The translations under genes were made by a program, and so were the position numbers. From Sphingobacteriales bacterium (GTDB taxonomy: Bacteria; Bacteroidota; Bacteroidia; Chitinophagales; UBA2359), in assembly GCA_016700115.1 (NCBI GenBank), contig CP064999.1, forward strand, positions 992,001 to 1,056,000: a stretch of 64,000 nt of DNA, given 5' to 3'. The notes below the pieces were generated by a model. It was not told the origin of the DNA and ran no database searches. It was given only the letters and a program-made list of their open reading frames with translations. Positions 1 to 9,397 of the stretch are shown piece by piece; the stretch's first letter is position 1; each line of letters opens with the position of its first letter.

Positions 1-3000
1 TGCGCTCCGCTGAAATAAAGTTGAGACCGCAGCAATGGGTTTTCAATAGCCCGTTTTATGTCCATGTCTGCAAAATACTGCATCCGGTTTAATTCTTCGG
101 GTTTATCGGAAATCTCCAAAAATGCGCCGTGCGTGGCAAGATGCAGAATGCGGGGGCTGTTTACCGATTTGACCGCCTCCTCCGCAGCCTCTTTCCCGCT
201 GTACGATTTTACGGAATAGCCCGCTTTTGTGAGCGCTGCGCCAATTTGGTTTATTTCCGTTTGAGTGCCGGGCAGGGGTTTTAGGTTAAAAGTAGCAGAA
301 CGGGTATTGTCGGGAAGATAGGCATCGGTGGCTGTAGGATTTTTATAATGCCCGGCAGTAATTGCCAACGTCGTGCTGTCGGCGCTGTATGTGGGGTTGC
401 CTAACAGAACAGCCGACAAATTGGAAGTAGCCGTTTTTCGGGGTTTGACCAAATCTTTGGTACTGCCTACCAAGTGCAGTTCTTTCACATCGCCGAGATA
501 TTTGCCTTCGGGGGTAATCAGGGTTTCCATGTTGATTTTGTGGTAAATTCCGTCCAAAGACAGATAGACCTTGTTTGCACACTGCAACAGGCTGTCCAAG
601 GGTTTCCAGTATTGCATGTAACCGTCAAAATCGTTTTCCCTCGTTTTCATAGCGTTTATATAGTTCTTAAAGTGCTTGCCCTCCAAATCTTTCCCGTTTT
701 TCAACCATACCACATCGGGATGTTCTTTGGTTTGCGGGGTAACTACCATTAGGGCATAATACACCGTATCTGTCCATGATTTGCTGTACCAATTAAAACG
801 GGCAATTTCTACGGCAGCTTCGCCGGCTTTCAGTTGTTTTTGTACATCCTGCCAGATATATCGGACGGTATCTGTAGCTTCGGCAAATGCTTCAGAACGG
901 CGGGCAAGGTCTGCTTCTACGCGGTTTGCAACTTCTTCAAGGCTGTCTATATTGATGCCTATGATTTTTCGCTGCTCAATGGTTTTTTCATAGAGTTTGC
1001 CGAGAAAACGCCGCTGCCCCAACCAGTTTTCGTAATCGGCCAACAGAGTTGTATCAGCACTTGTAGCTATTCTGTTACGCATTTGTTGAGATGTCGCTAA
1101 TTGCAGTCCTTTGATAAAAAGTGTATAATCGTAATCGTTGGATAGCGTTTGGGGGATAGTTTTGTGGGCTTTGTAAGCAAAGGAATGGAAGGCTTCGAAA
1201 TTATATTTTATAGCGTTAAAATACTGCTCCCTATCTCTTTCAGACAGCCCGGTAAAGTTTTGGATTATTTGGTTTTGATAGATTTGCATGGCTTGAGTAT
1301 ATAGGGGATAAGCAGTGGGGTAGTTTTGGGTTTGGTTATACAGAACTGCCAAATTGGTTAAAGAAGTAGCATAGTTAGGATGTTCTTCACCCATAACTAT
1401 TTTTCTGATGGTTAAAGCTGATTTGAGGAAAGGCTCTGTTTGTTTATAATTACCCACAATAGAATACAATAATACGAGATTGTTAAAGGAATACGCTGGT
1501 ACGAGATGTTCTTTATCTAAAATTTTGCTGATTTCCAATGCCTGTTTATGCAACGTTTCAGATTGTTTGTATTTACCCATAACCCTACACAAACCAGCCA
1601 GACTGTATAAGGAAATTGCATATTCGGGGTGTTCTTCTCCCAAAACTTTTTTCCTGATTTCTAATGTCTGTTTATGCAACAACTCTGCTTGTTCGTATTT
1701 ACCAATATATTGATACAGTAATGCCAGACTGTTTAAGGATATTGCATAGTCGGGGTGTTCTTCTCCCAAAACTTTTTTCCTGATTTCCAATGCCTGTTTA
1801 TACAATGGCTCTGCTTGTTCGTACTTACCCATATCCCAATACAAGTCTGCCAGACTATTTAAGGAATTGACATAATCGGGGTGTTCTTCTCCCAAAACTT
1901 TTTTCCTGATTTCCAATGCCTGTTTATACAATGGCTCCGCTTGTTCGTATTTACCCATAACCCTATACAAAAAAGCCAAACTGTTTAAGGAATTGACATA
2001 ATCGGGGTGTTCTCCTCCCAAAACTTTTTTCCTGATTTCTAGTGCCTGTTTATAAAACGATTCCGCTTGTTCGTATTTACCCATAGCTTTATATAAACCT
2101 GCAAGATTGTTTAAGGATGTTGTATAATCGGAGTGTTCTTCTCCCAAAACTTTTTTCCTGATTTCCAATGCCTGTTTATAAAACTGCTCCGCTTGTTCGT
2201 AATTACTCATAACCCAATACAAACCAGCCAGACTGTTTAAGGAATTGACATAATCGGGGTGTGCTTCCCCTAAAATTTTTTTCCTGATTACTAAAGATTC
2301 TTTGTAGAGGGGCTCTGCTTGCTCAAGATTGAGGATAGTATAATACAAACCTGCCATATTGTTTAAGGAAGTGGCATAATCGGGGTGTTCTTCTCCCAAA
2401 ACTTTTTTCCTGATTGCTAAAGCTTCTTTGTAGAGGGTTTCTGCTTGCGTATAATTGCCCATAGTATAATACGAACCTGCCAGATTGTTTAAGGAAGAGG
2501 CATAAGAAAGATGATCTTTAATTAAAAATTGCTTTTGCATCCATTCCATAGTCAATTCTATTTGAGGCTTGGCCATTTCTTTATTGCCAATTTGAATTAA
2601 GCTATCAGCAGCCAGTCGGTTTTTTTGAAATCCCTGAGCCTCTCCATCTAAATATACCATATAATGATATTTTTTGCCGTCTTCCTTATAGTAATACCAT
2701 GTTCCATCTAATCCATTTTCAGTTTCTGTGCCCTCGATTCTCTTGTTGCCGTCTTCATAATAATATACATAATAGCCATATAGTCTGTCATTTTTTTCTA
2801 CCGGATTAGTTAATTCAAATGCAACACCTCCATTTTTGAAATACCCCTTTATATCATTATTATCAAGCTGACCCTTTTGATAGTTCACTTGAGTATAAAC
2901 TTCATACAATGAGGTGTCGGTAGTTCTATACCATGGAATGGAATCGGTATCATATAAATGCGTCCATAACCCGGTTCTTCGGTTTTGTTCGTCTAATAAA

Positions 3001-3080
3001 TTAGGTGAAACAGGGGCTTGAGCCCAAATTTGAGTGATAAATAAAAATATCAGTACTAAAACAGTTGAATAGTATTTCAT
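1..3080 (-). CDS. TPR-CHAT protein, copy A (C-terminus cut by the window edge)
   Basis: Secreted or periplasmic protein with tetratricopeptide repeats and a caspase-like CHAT peptidase domain. Reading from the ATG at 3078-3080 gives a signal peptide ending near IWAQ, then a MORN/YwqK-like stretch with GTWYYY and GYYVYYYEDG motifs that the other two copies lack, then about ten 42-residue TPR units of the LGEEHPDYATSLNNLA type, then the CHAT domain. The catalytic histidine is seen in ILHLATHG. The window ends at RSQLYFSGA, so about 130 residues including the expected SACETG cysteine motif lie outside. The frame is the same at both ends (3080 and 3). The CHAT half is almost identical in DNA to copies B and C. 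Family and fold are well supported. Substrate and role are unknown; CHAT-TPR proteins are often found in bacterial conflict and cell-death settings. Confidence 0.88.
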   Translation of the reverse strand, partial: MKYYSTVLVLIFLFITQIWAQAPVSPNLLDEQNRRTGLWTHLYDTDSIPWYRTTDTSLYEVYTQVNYQKGQLDNNDIKGYFKNGGVAFELTNPVEKNDRLYGYYVYYYEDGNKRIEGTETENGLDGTWYYYKEDGKKYHYMVYLDGEAQGFQKNRLAADSLIQIGNKEMAKPQIELTMEWMQKQFLIKDHLSYASSLNNLAGSYYTMGNYTQAETLYKEALAIRKKVLGEEHPDYATSLNNMAGLYYTILNLEQAEPLYKESLVIRKKILGEAHPDYVNSLNSLAGLYWVMSNYEQAEQFYKQALEIRKKVLGEEHSDYTTSLNNLAGLYKAMGKYEQAESFYKQALEIRKKVLGGEHPDYVNSLNSLAFLYRVMGKYEQAEPLYKQALEIRKKVLGEEHPDYVNSLNSLADLYWDMGKYEQAEPLYKQALEIRKKVLGEEHPDYAISLNSLALLYQYIGKYEQAELLHKQTLEIRKKVLGEEHPEYAISLYSLAGLCRVMGKYKQSETLHKQALEISKILDKEHLVPAYSFNNLVLLYSIVGNYKQTEPFLKSALTIRKIVMGEEHPNYATSLTNLAVLYNQTQNYPTAYPLYTQAMQIYQNQIIQNFTGLSERDREQYFNAIKYNFEAFHSFAYKAHKTIPQTLSNDYDYTLFIKGLQLATSQQMRNRIATSADTTLLADYENWLGQRRFLGKLYEKTIEQRKIIGINIDSLEEVANRVEADLARRSEAFAEATDTVRYIWQDVQKQLKAGEAAVEIARFNWYSKSWTDTVYYALMVVTPQTKEHPDVVWLKNGKDLEGKHFKNYINAMKTRENDFDGYMQYWKPLDSLLQCANKVYLSLDGIYHKINMETLITPEGKYLGDVKELHLVGSTKDLVKPRKTATSNLSAVLLGNPTYSADSTTLAITAGHYKNPTATDAYLPDNTRSATFNLKPLPGTQTEINQIGAALTKAGYSVKSYSGKEAAEEAVKSVNSPRILHLATHGAFLEISDKPEELNRMQYFADMDIKRAIENPLLRSQLYFSGA

Positions 3081-3160
3081 CGAGGGAAAATATTTTTGAA
3101 AAAAGTTTGTCAAACGAGGGTTACCTTCTTTTGGGTTTGGGTATAAAGAATGTAACACTA
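3081..3160 (-). promoter_or_regulatory. Conserved 5' leader shared by the three TPR-CHAT genes (copy A)
   Basis: The untranslated leader just before the start codon shares blocks with 8218-8300 and 18492-18570, notably (minus strand) an ATACC..AACCC block, then AGAAGGTAACCC, then ACAAACTTTT and a run of T before the ATG. The rest of the 3081-3423 gap holds the promoter above; nothing else was recognised there. Confidence 0.45.
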
Positions 3161-3202
3161 AGAAAGAGATATTTTAACCGTGGTTACACGGTCTGTCAGA
3201 GA

Positions 3203-3234
3203 CAAAGTTAATTGTTTATTACCACTTGAAGCAA
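3203..3234 (-). promoter_or_regulatory. Bacteroidota-type promoter of TPR-CHAT copy A
   Basis: On the minus strand a TTGC (3231-3234) is followed after 21 bases by TAACTTTG (3203-3210), matching the TTTG-N19-21-TAnnTTTG pattern of the Bacteroidota housekeeping sigma factor. It implies a leader of roughly 115 bases. The same TAACTTTG occurs upstream of copy B at 8366-8373. Confidence 0.5.
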
Positions 3235-3423
3235 CGCAAGATATTTAAGAGAATAATTAACAATATCGAAGATAGCTTTCAGTTGTCGGATAAACTGACT
3301 TAATCCGTGATGATATTCAGAGGTTTGCACTCTGAACGCTAAAATTCAGTTTTCTTATGTAGTCTTTGGTGACAATAGCAATAAAAAGTTTCAATACCTC
3401 TCAAACATAAAACACAACAAATC

Positions 3424-3945
3424 ATGAAATCAAAATTACACAATTCAATTTCTTGTTTTTCTTTCAAACACCTGTTTGGCATCTTTACTTTTTCACTTCT
3501 TCTGCTTTTAGGCCGGCAAAGCTCCCTTTTCGCGCAACAGGAAACATATTCAAGGTTTATCATTTCCGATGCCCGGATTAACGACTATGATTATACCGAA
3601 CGTTATGTCGGTTCAGGAGGATATATCGTGTTCTATGAAGTTGATGGAGAATTGTTTATGGCGAATGTATTGGAAGACGAAAATACTCAATCTTATGGAC
3701 GTTTATTTTCAATGAATATCCGCGAGATTAAAGAAACTTATGAAAATTATGAAGCAGAAGTTTATACTTTCAAATGGAGTTATATTAATGATTATGATAC
3801 CAAAAGGGGAACAGCATCAGTACGTCTGACAAAAGTTTATAAACCTGTTGGAGTGGCGTTTATTTGCGTTATCGTTCCCGAAAACTTGGATGTATTGGAA
3901 TATCGGGGGTATATGGAGGGAAGCATTGACTTTTCGGGTTATTAA
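3424..3945 (+). CDS. Small secreted protein of unknown function
   Basis: 173 residues. A long N-terminal segment ends in a hydrophobic stretch (LFGIFTFSLLLLLG) followed by a likely signal-peptidase site near SLFAQQ, so the mature protein of about 135 residues should be exported. The rest is rich in Tyr, Asp and Glu and ends with an extended segment (YRGYMEGSIDFSGY). No catalytic motif or known family was recognised. It lies alone on the plus strand between two minus-strand TPR-CHAT genes, is divergent from copy A, and reads toward the 3' end of copy B. Coding status is supported by the signal peptide and ORF length. Confidence 0.6.
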   Translation: MKSKLHNSISCFSFKHLFGIFTFSLLLLLGRQSSLFAQQETYSRFIISDARINDYDYTERYVGSGGYIVFYEVDGELFMANVLEDENTQSYGRLFSMNIREIKETYENYEAEVYTFKWSYINDYDTKRGTASVRLTKVYKPVGVAFICVIVPENLDVLEYRGYMEGSIDFSGY

Positions 3946-4224
3946 CTCGGTGAATCAGACACAAAAAACAGCCAATCCTCATTCACCGAAAACGAGCCGG
4001 CTTTCCGGCAAAAGTTTAACCCGCAATAGATTTCACAAAGGAACTTAAATGATTCTTTGCGGAACTTTGTGTATAACTTTGCGGAACTCTGCGGCAAAAT
4101 TATTAACCACAGAGAAGCGCTAAGAAACAACAGAAAGCAGAAAAAGGTATGAACACCCAAATAAAACAGAAAATATCTTTCGGCTAAACCTTATAGGTTT
4201 GGCAAACAAAACAAATAACTCTCC

Positions 4225-7200
4225 CTACTCTCCCACCAACACAAACGCCCCCCAATAGTAAGGATGTTTATAGTCGGATGTGTTTCTGAGCGTTTGTTGG
4301 GCGGCTTTAAATGCCTGCCGTTTGTTGCCGGTTTCTAAAAAGTTTTGGTAAAAGGTATTCATGAACAGGCTCGTTGCGGCATCGCTTACCTCCCTCAACG
4401 ACATCATCACGCTTTGCGCCCCCGCAACCTGAAACGCCCTCTGCATACCAAATACCCCCTCGCCGTTGCGAACCTCGCCCAAACCTGTTTCGCAGGCACT
4501 CAAAACGACCAATTCCGTCCCCTTCAGGTTCAGATTCACCGCCTCGTAAGCGGTCAGAACACCGTTGTCGTATGTCGCATTTGCGGGGTATTTGCCCGAT
4601 AAGGTCTCCTGCGCTCCGCTGAAATAAAGTTGAGACCGCAGCAATGGGTTTTCAATAGCCCGTTTTATGTCCATGTCTGCTAAATACTGCATCCGGTTTA
4701 ATTCTTCGGGTTTATCGGAAATCTCCAAAAATGCGCCGTGCGTGGCAAGATGCAGAATACGGGGGCTGTTTGCTGATTTGACCGCCTCCTCCGCTGCCTC
4801 TTTCCCGCTGTATGATTTTACCGAATAGCCCGCCTGAGTGAGCACTGCGCCGATTTGGTCTATTTCAGTTTGAGTGCCGGGCAGGGGTTCAGGTAATATG
4901 TAGCGGAACGGGTATTGTCGGGAAGATAAGCATCGGTGGTTGTAGGATTTTTTAAATTGCCCGGCAGTAATTGCCAACGTCGTGCTGTCTGCGCTGTAAG
5001 CCGGGTTGCCCAACAGAACAGCCGACAAAGTGGATGTAACCGCTTTCCGGTGTTTGACCAAATCTTTGGTACTACCCACCAAATGCAGTTCTTTCTCATC
5101 GCCAAGGTATTTGCCTTCGGGAGTAATCAGGGTTTCCAAGTTGATTTTGTGGTAAATTCCATCCAAAGACAGATAGACCTTGTTTGCTCCCTGCAACAGG
5201 CTGTCCAAGGGTTTCCAGTATTGCAGGTAGCTGTCAAAATCGTTTTCCCCCCTTTTCATAGCACCGGTATAATTCTTAAAATGACTGCCCTCCAAATCTT
5301 TCCCATATTCCAACCATACCACATCGGGATGTTCTTTGGTTTGCGGGGTAACTACCATTAGGGCATAATACACCGTATCTGTCCAATCTTTGTTATACCA
5401 ATTAAAACGGGCAATTTCTACGGCAGCTTCGCCGGCTTTCAGTTGTTTTTGTACATCCTGCCAGGTATATCGGACGGTATCTGTAGCTTCGGCTAACGCT
5501 TCAGAACGGCGGGCAAGGTCTGCTTCTGCGCGGTTTGCAGCTTCTTCAAGGCTGTCTATATTGATGCCTATGATTTTTCGCTGCTCAATGGTTTTTTCAT
5601 AGAGTTTTCCGAGAAAACGCCGCTGCCCCAACCAGTTTTCGTAATCGGCCAACAGAGTTGTATCAGCACTTGCAGCTATTCTGTTACGCATTTGTTGAGA
5701 TGTCGCTAATTGCAGTCCTTTGATAAAAAGTGTATAATCGTAATCCTTGGATAGCGTTTGGGGGATAGTTTTGTGGGCTTTGTAAGCAAAGGAATGGAAG
5801 GCTTCGAAATTATATTTTATAGCGTTAAAATACTGCTCCCTATCTCTTTCAGACAGCCCGGTAAAGTTTTGGATTATTTGGTTTTGATAGATTTGCATGG
5901 CTTGAGTATATAGGGGATAAGCAGTGGGGTAGTTTTGGGTTTGAGTATTTAATTGAGCAAGGTTGGTAAGAATCAAAGCATTACCAGCATTATTCTCTCC
6001 AATTGTACTTTTTACGATACCAAGAGATTCTTGATATAACAGCTTCGCTTTTTCTAATTCACCCACTTTGTCATATAGTAATGCAAGGTTGTTTAATGTT
6101 ATCGCATAATTGAGATGATTTTCATCCGAAATGTTTTTTTGAAAGGATAATGCTTCAAGAAGTAATGGTTCGCTCTGATCGTGCTTACCCATTTTATAGT
6201 ATATAATCCCTAAATTATTTAGTTTTGATACATAATTTTGATTGTTTTCTTCTAAAAACGTATATTGTATGGACAAAGATTCTTTACAATATTTTTCGGC
6301 TTGCTCATATTCTTCTACACAACTAAAAAGAAAACATAAATTGTTTAATCCTTCTGCATAATTGAGATTCTCTTTTCCTAAAATTTCTTTTACAACTGTT
6401 AAATATTTCAACAACAGAGATTCTGCGGTAGAATATAAGCCCATATTAGTATACAAGACTGCTAAACCATTCAATGAATTGGCATAGTATATATTGTTTT
6501 CTCCCAAAGCTGATCTTGTAATTGATATGGCCTCTAACTGCAAAGACTCGGATTTCAAGTAATCTCCTTTAGCAAGATAAAGGTTAGCCAAATTGTTTAA
6601 AAAAATAGCATAGAAAGGACGATTCTTTCCTATTGTTATCTCTGCTGTATATAGAACCTCATAAAATAATTTCTCTGCTTCAGTATAAAAGCCCCAATCA
6701 GCGTAAAGCAAGGCAAGATTGTTTAGTGTGGTTGCATAATAAATATGTTCTTCACCCAAACTTTCCTCAAGTAAAGACAACGCATATATAAACAGGTTTT
6801 CTGCGACCTCAAAGTTGCTTTTAGCGCGTTCGGTTTCTGCAAGACTAACTACAGATAGGGCGTACTTGTAATGATTTTCTCCCAATTCTTCCTTTTTCAT
6901 TTGTATAGACTGGTAACAAAAAAATTCGGCTTTTTCATAGTTAGCTGTAATTCTATAAATTTCTGATAAGTTATAAAGTACTTCCATGTGTGTTTCACTG
7001 TTTGGTGCAATTTTCTTGATAATTGAAAGGGCTTTAAGAAATAACTGCTCAGATTTCGTAAAATTGCTTGTTAACCCATAGTATTGGGCTAAGTTGTTAA
7101 GAGTAACTGCATAGTAATAACGTTTTTTAAAAGAGGATCCTTTTAAAACAGATAAGGCTGACATATAAAAATTCTCGACTTCTTCAAAAGCACCCATTTT

Positions 7201-8217
7201 AGTATAGAGAACTGCAAGATTATTGAGCGCCATAGCATATTCTGGGTGTTTGGTACCAAAAATTGTGGTCATTATTTGTAAGTATTGTTCCCGTAGTGGA
7301 ATAGCTGCTTCGTATAAACCAATGACCTCATAAGTTTCTGCTAATTGATTTATAAATTTAGCATGTTCTGTGTTATTTTCCCCATACAATTCATTTGTAA
7401 CTTCAATTGCGTCCAAATATAAATCTATCAACCTAAAATAGAATCCCATTTTTTTGTAAAACTCGGCAGTAACAATTAAAACATCAATGTATTTGTGTTG
7501 AATTTTTAATTTGTTTATGTTCCACAAATTTAGGCTTTCTTGAAAAAGTGAATCTGCCTTTTCAAAATCACCAAGGGAATAATAATCCATCGCCAAAAAA
7601 CCCAATAAATTGATATTGTTTTTATGATTTTCCCCCCACATTAACTTGCTTTTATTATAAGCTTTTTCGTAGAGTAAAACAGCATCACTATACAGTTCAT
7701 TGTCATCAAACAATTTTGCAGTCCCAAACAATAAATTAAACCAAATTGTGTCCTGCTCTTCTACTTCCATTTCCGCTCCTTCCAAAAAATCAAAAATGTA
7801 TGTTTTACTGCTTTCATCTAAGTAGTTATTCATTACACTGCTTTCAAAAATAATCATAGTCTTTAGTAAATATTCCTCACTCTCATTACCCTTTATTCCT
7901 TTCCATATTTCAGCAGCTTGTGTATAGTATTTAATGGACTTCTGAATATCTTTAATGTTTCCATATACATGCCCTAATTGCTCATAACAAAATGCCACTA
8001 ATGTATCAGTATTTCCTTTACCAATGATACTTAGTTCCAAGGCTTTTTCATAGTTGGAAATGGCTTGTGAATTTTTTTCTTTTTTTAATGCTTTAGTACC
8101 TTTTTCTAGATAGTAATTTATCTGCCCCTCTAAATCTTTTGGTACGGGTTGAGCTATTAAACCAATAGTACAGAATAAGAGAAGAAAAAATACAACGGCG
8201 TATTGTGCTGATTTCAT
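4225..8217 (-). CDS. TPR-CHAT protein, copy B
   Basis: 1330 residues. The signal peptide (MKSAQYAVVFFLLLFCTIGL, cleavage after IAQ) is followed by about 18 degenerate 42-residue TPR units over residues 30-760, a helical linker, and a C-terminal CHAT domain with the histidine motif ILHLATHGAF and the cysteine motif VLSACETGLGE. The domain ends in a YYWGAFVLVGE motif typical of CHAT domains. The TPR half differs strongly from copies A and C, while the CHAT half is almost identical. Within the CHAT domain, residues encoded at about 4888-4953 are read in a shifted frame because of a missing T and an extra T (see findings). It is divergent from the five-gene cassette starting at 8566. The protein is likely exported; its target is unknown. 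Confidence 0.9.
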   Translation of the reverse strand: MKSAQYAVVFFLLLFCTIGLIAQPVPKDLEGQINYYLEKGTKALKKEKNSQAISNYEKALELSIIGKGNTDTLVAFCYEQLGHVYGNIKDIQKSIKYYTQAAEIWKGIKGNESEEYLLKTMIIFESSVMNNYLDESSKTYIFDFLEGAEMEVEEQDTIWFNLLFGTAKLFDDNELYSDAVLLYEKAYNKSKLMWGENHKNNINLLGFLAMDYYSLGDFEKADSLFQESLNLWNINKLKIQHKYIDVLIVTAEFYKKMGFYFRLIDLYLDAIEVTNELYGENNTEHAKFINQLAETYEVIGLYEAAIPLREQYLQIMTTIFGTKHPEYAMALNNLAVLYTKMGAFEEVENFYMSALSVLKGSSFKKRYYYAVTLNNLAQYYGLTSNFTKSEQLFLKALSIIKKIAPNSETHMEVLYNLSEIYRITANYEKAEFFCYQSIQMKKEELGENHYKYALSVVSLAETERAKSNFEVAENLFIYALSLLEESLGEEHIYYATTLNNLALLYADWGFYTEAEKLFYEVLYTAEITIGKNRPFYAIFLNNLANLYLAKGDYLKSESLQLEAISITRSALGENNIYYANSLNGLAVLYTNMGLYSTAESLLLKYLTVVKEILGKENLNYAEGLNNLCFLFSCVEEYEQAEKYCKESLSIQYTFLEENNQNYVSKLNNLGIIYYKMGKHDQSEPLLLEALSFQKNISDENHLNYAITLNNLALLYDKVGELEKAKLLYQESLGIVKSTIGENNAGNALILTNLAQLNTQTQNYPTAYPLYTQAMQIYQNQIIQNFTGLSERDREQYFNAIKYNFEAFHSFAYKAHKTIPQTLSKDYDYTLFIKGLQLATSQQMRNRIAASADTTLLADYENWLGQRRFLGKLYEKTIEQRKIIGINIDSLEEAANRAEADLARRSEALAEATDTVRYTWQDVQKQLKAGEAAVEIARFNWYNKDWTDTVYYALMVVTPQTKEHPDVVWLEYGKDLEGSHFKNYTGAMKRGENDFDSYLQYWKPLDSLLQGANKVYLSLDGIYHKINLETLITPEGKYLGDEKELHLVGSTKDLVKHRKAVTSTLSAVLLGNPAYSADSTTLAITAGQFKKSYNHRCLSSRQYPFRYILPEPLPGTQTEIDQIGAVLTQAGYSVKSYSGKEAAEEAVKSANSPRILHLATHGAFLEISDKPEELNRMQYLADMDIKRAIENPLLRSQLYFSGAQETLSGKYPANATYDNGVLTAYEAVNLNLKGTELVVLSACETGLGEVRNGEGVFGMQRAFQVAGAQSVMMSLREVSDAATSLFMNTFYQNFLETGNKRQAFKAAQQTLRNTSDYKHPYYWGAFVLVGE

Positions 8218-8565
8218 CAGGGGAAATTTTTTTTTAAAAAAGGTTTGTCTTTCTGGGTTACCTTCTTTCGGGTTTGGGTATTAAGGCTATAAAGCACAAA
8301 AAGAAACTTATGCCTGACAATAATAAACAGAAAAATAGAAAAGCTACGGTGTTGCAAAACTTTTTCAAAGTTACCACTAATACCTCAACCTAAAAAGTTA
8401 AAGCAGTCGGAATTACAAAAGGGCTGTCCGTCCTACACCGAGATTTTTCCGGTCTATTCTTATTTGTCGGATTGTGAAGACATCCGCCTTATTGGAAAGG
8501 CAATTTGTATTGCTATACCCAATTGCAAAACCATTGAAATTATATAATCAAAAACACTTAACATT
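8218..8565. promoter_or_regulatory. Divergent intergenic region between TPR-CHAT copy B and the five-gene cassette
   Basis: 348 bases without a gene. The left part (8218-8300) is the leader conserved among the TPR-CHAT genes. A minus-strand -7 element TAACTTTG lies at 8366-8373 and probably serves copy B, although no well-placed -33 element was found. No clear TAnnTTTG element was found for the plus-strand cassette, whose promoter must lie here or be non-canonical. Confidence 0.4.
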
Positions 8566-9387
8566 ATGAAATCGTCTGTTAAAATCATTGCTATCCTCAC
8601 GCTTCTTGGAGTCGCAACCGGTTTTTACTTTTTAAACTCTACTGGCAAACAGGTAATTGACAGGTACATTATAGGGGTAGTAATCCCTCCTCCCGCTACA
8701 CCCATAGAACCCGAAAAAATCATTTATGTATTGGCAGATGGCACTGGATCTACTAAGAGCCCTCATAATATCCCTCAAGTAACTATTGATTGGATCGAAA
8801 AAGTTTTAGACACTATGTATGTGACATCCGGCGGCAAGTTTTATATAAGCCATGTTGATAACGACAGCAGAAATAACGAGGTACTCTATATATCAGTTCC
8901 AAGTCAAGTACTTGTCCCGCTTAAACCTGAGAGAGAGAACGGTGAAATAAGCTTCGAATACTCCAAACGATTACGCGATTGGGAAAATAGTCTGGACGCT
9001 GTAAAAAAAGACTCGGACAAAACGGCTATTCAGTTCAAAAAAGCCAAAGTAGCGTTTTTAGCCGACTGTTCAGAGCTATTAAATAACAAAGTATATGTCA
9101 AAAGCAAAAACAACCTTAGTACGGATATTATCGGAATTTTGAATGCTGCTTTCATTACTCTTCAAAATAATCAAAACAACGAAGGCAAAAAATATGTAGT
9201 CGGTTTTTCTGATTTCATACAAGCTGCTCCAAATATTAATATCAAGCTTAACTCATCATTCGAAGGTGTTCAAATAATTGCAGTAAATCCAGTTCAAAAC
9301 AGTTCCAAAAAAATGGTTACTGACAAGCTTATTCAATTAGAGCACCCCAACAGAGTAATTGAAACGATTTTCACGCCAATAAAATAA
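8566..9387 (+). CDS. Membrane-anchored vWA-like protein, gene 1 of the five-gene cassette
   Basis: 273 residues. One hydrophobic segment at residues 7-23 lacks a lipobox and is a probable N-terminal anchor with the rest outside the membrane. A short proline-rich linker (IPPPATPIEP) leads to a beta strand IIYVLADGTGST. D58, T60 and S62 form a DxTxS motif, the first part of a metal-ion-dependent adhesion site as in von Willebrand factor A domains. Later strands (VAFLADCSELL, KYVVGFSDF, GVQIIAVNP) fit the alternating pattern of that fold. This is a fold-level inference, not a sure family match. The next gene starts 10 bases downstream, so co-transcription is likely. Base composition is more AT-rich than the flanking TPR-CHAT genes. 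Confidence 0.65.
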   Translation: MKSSVKIIAILTLLGVATGFYFLNSTGKQVIDRYIIGVVIPPPATPIEPEKIIYVLADGTGSTKSPHNIPQVTIDWIEKVLDTMYVTSGGKFYISHVDNDSRNNEVLYISVPSQVLVPLKPERENGEISFEYSKRLRDWENSLDAVKKDSDKTAIQFKKAKVAFLADCSELLNNKVYVKSKNNLSTDIIGILNAAFITLQNNQNNEGKKYVVGFSDFIQAAPNINIKLNSSFEGVQIIAVNPVQNSSKKMVTDKLIQLEHPNRVIETIFTPIK

Positions 9388-9397
9388 CAAAAGGTTT

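Noticed and set aside
1340..2500. Regular repeats that could be mistaken for a CRISPR array or satellite DNA
   Set aside because: The 126-bp period equals 42 codons and encodes TPR units in an open frame; the same holds in copies B and C.
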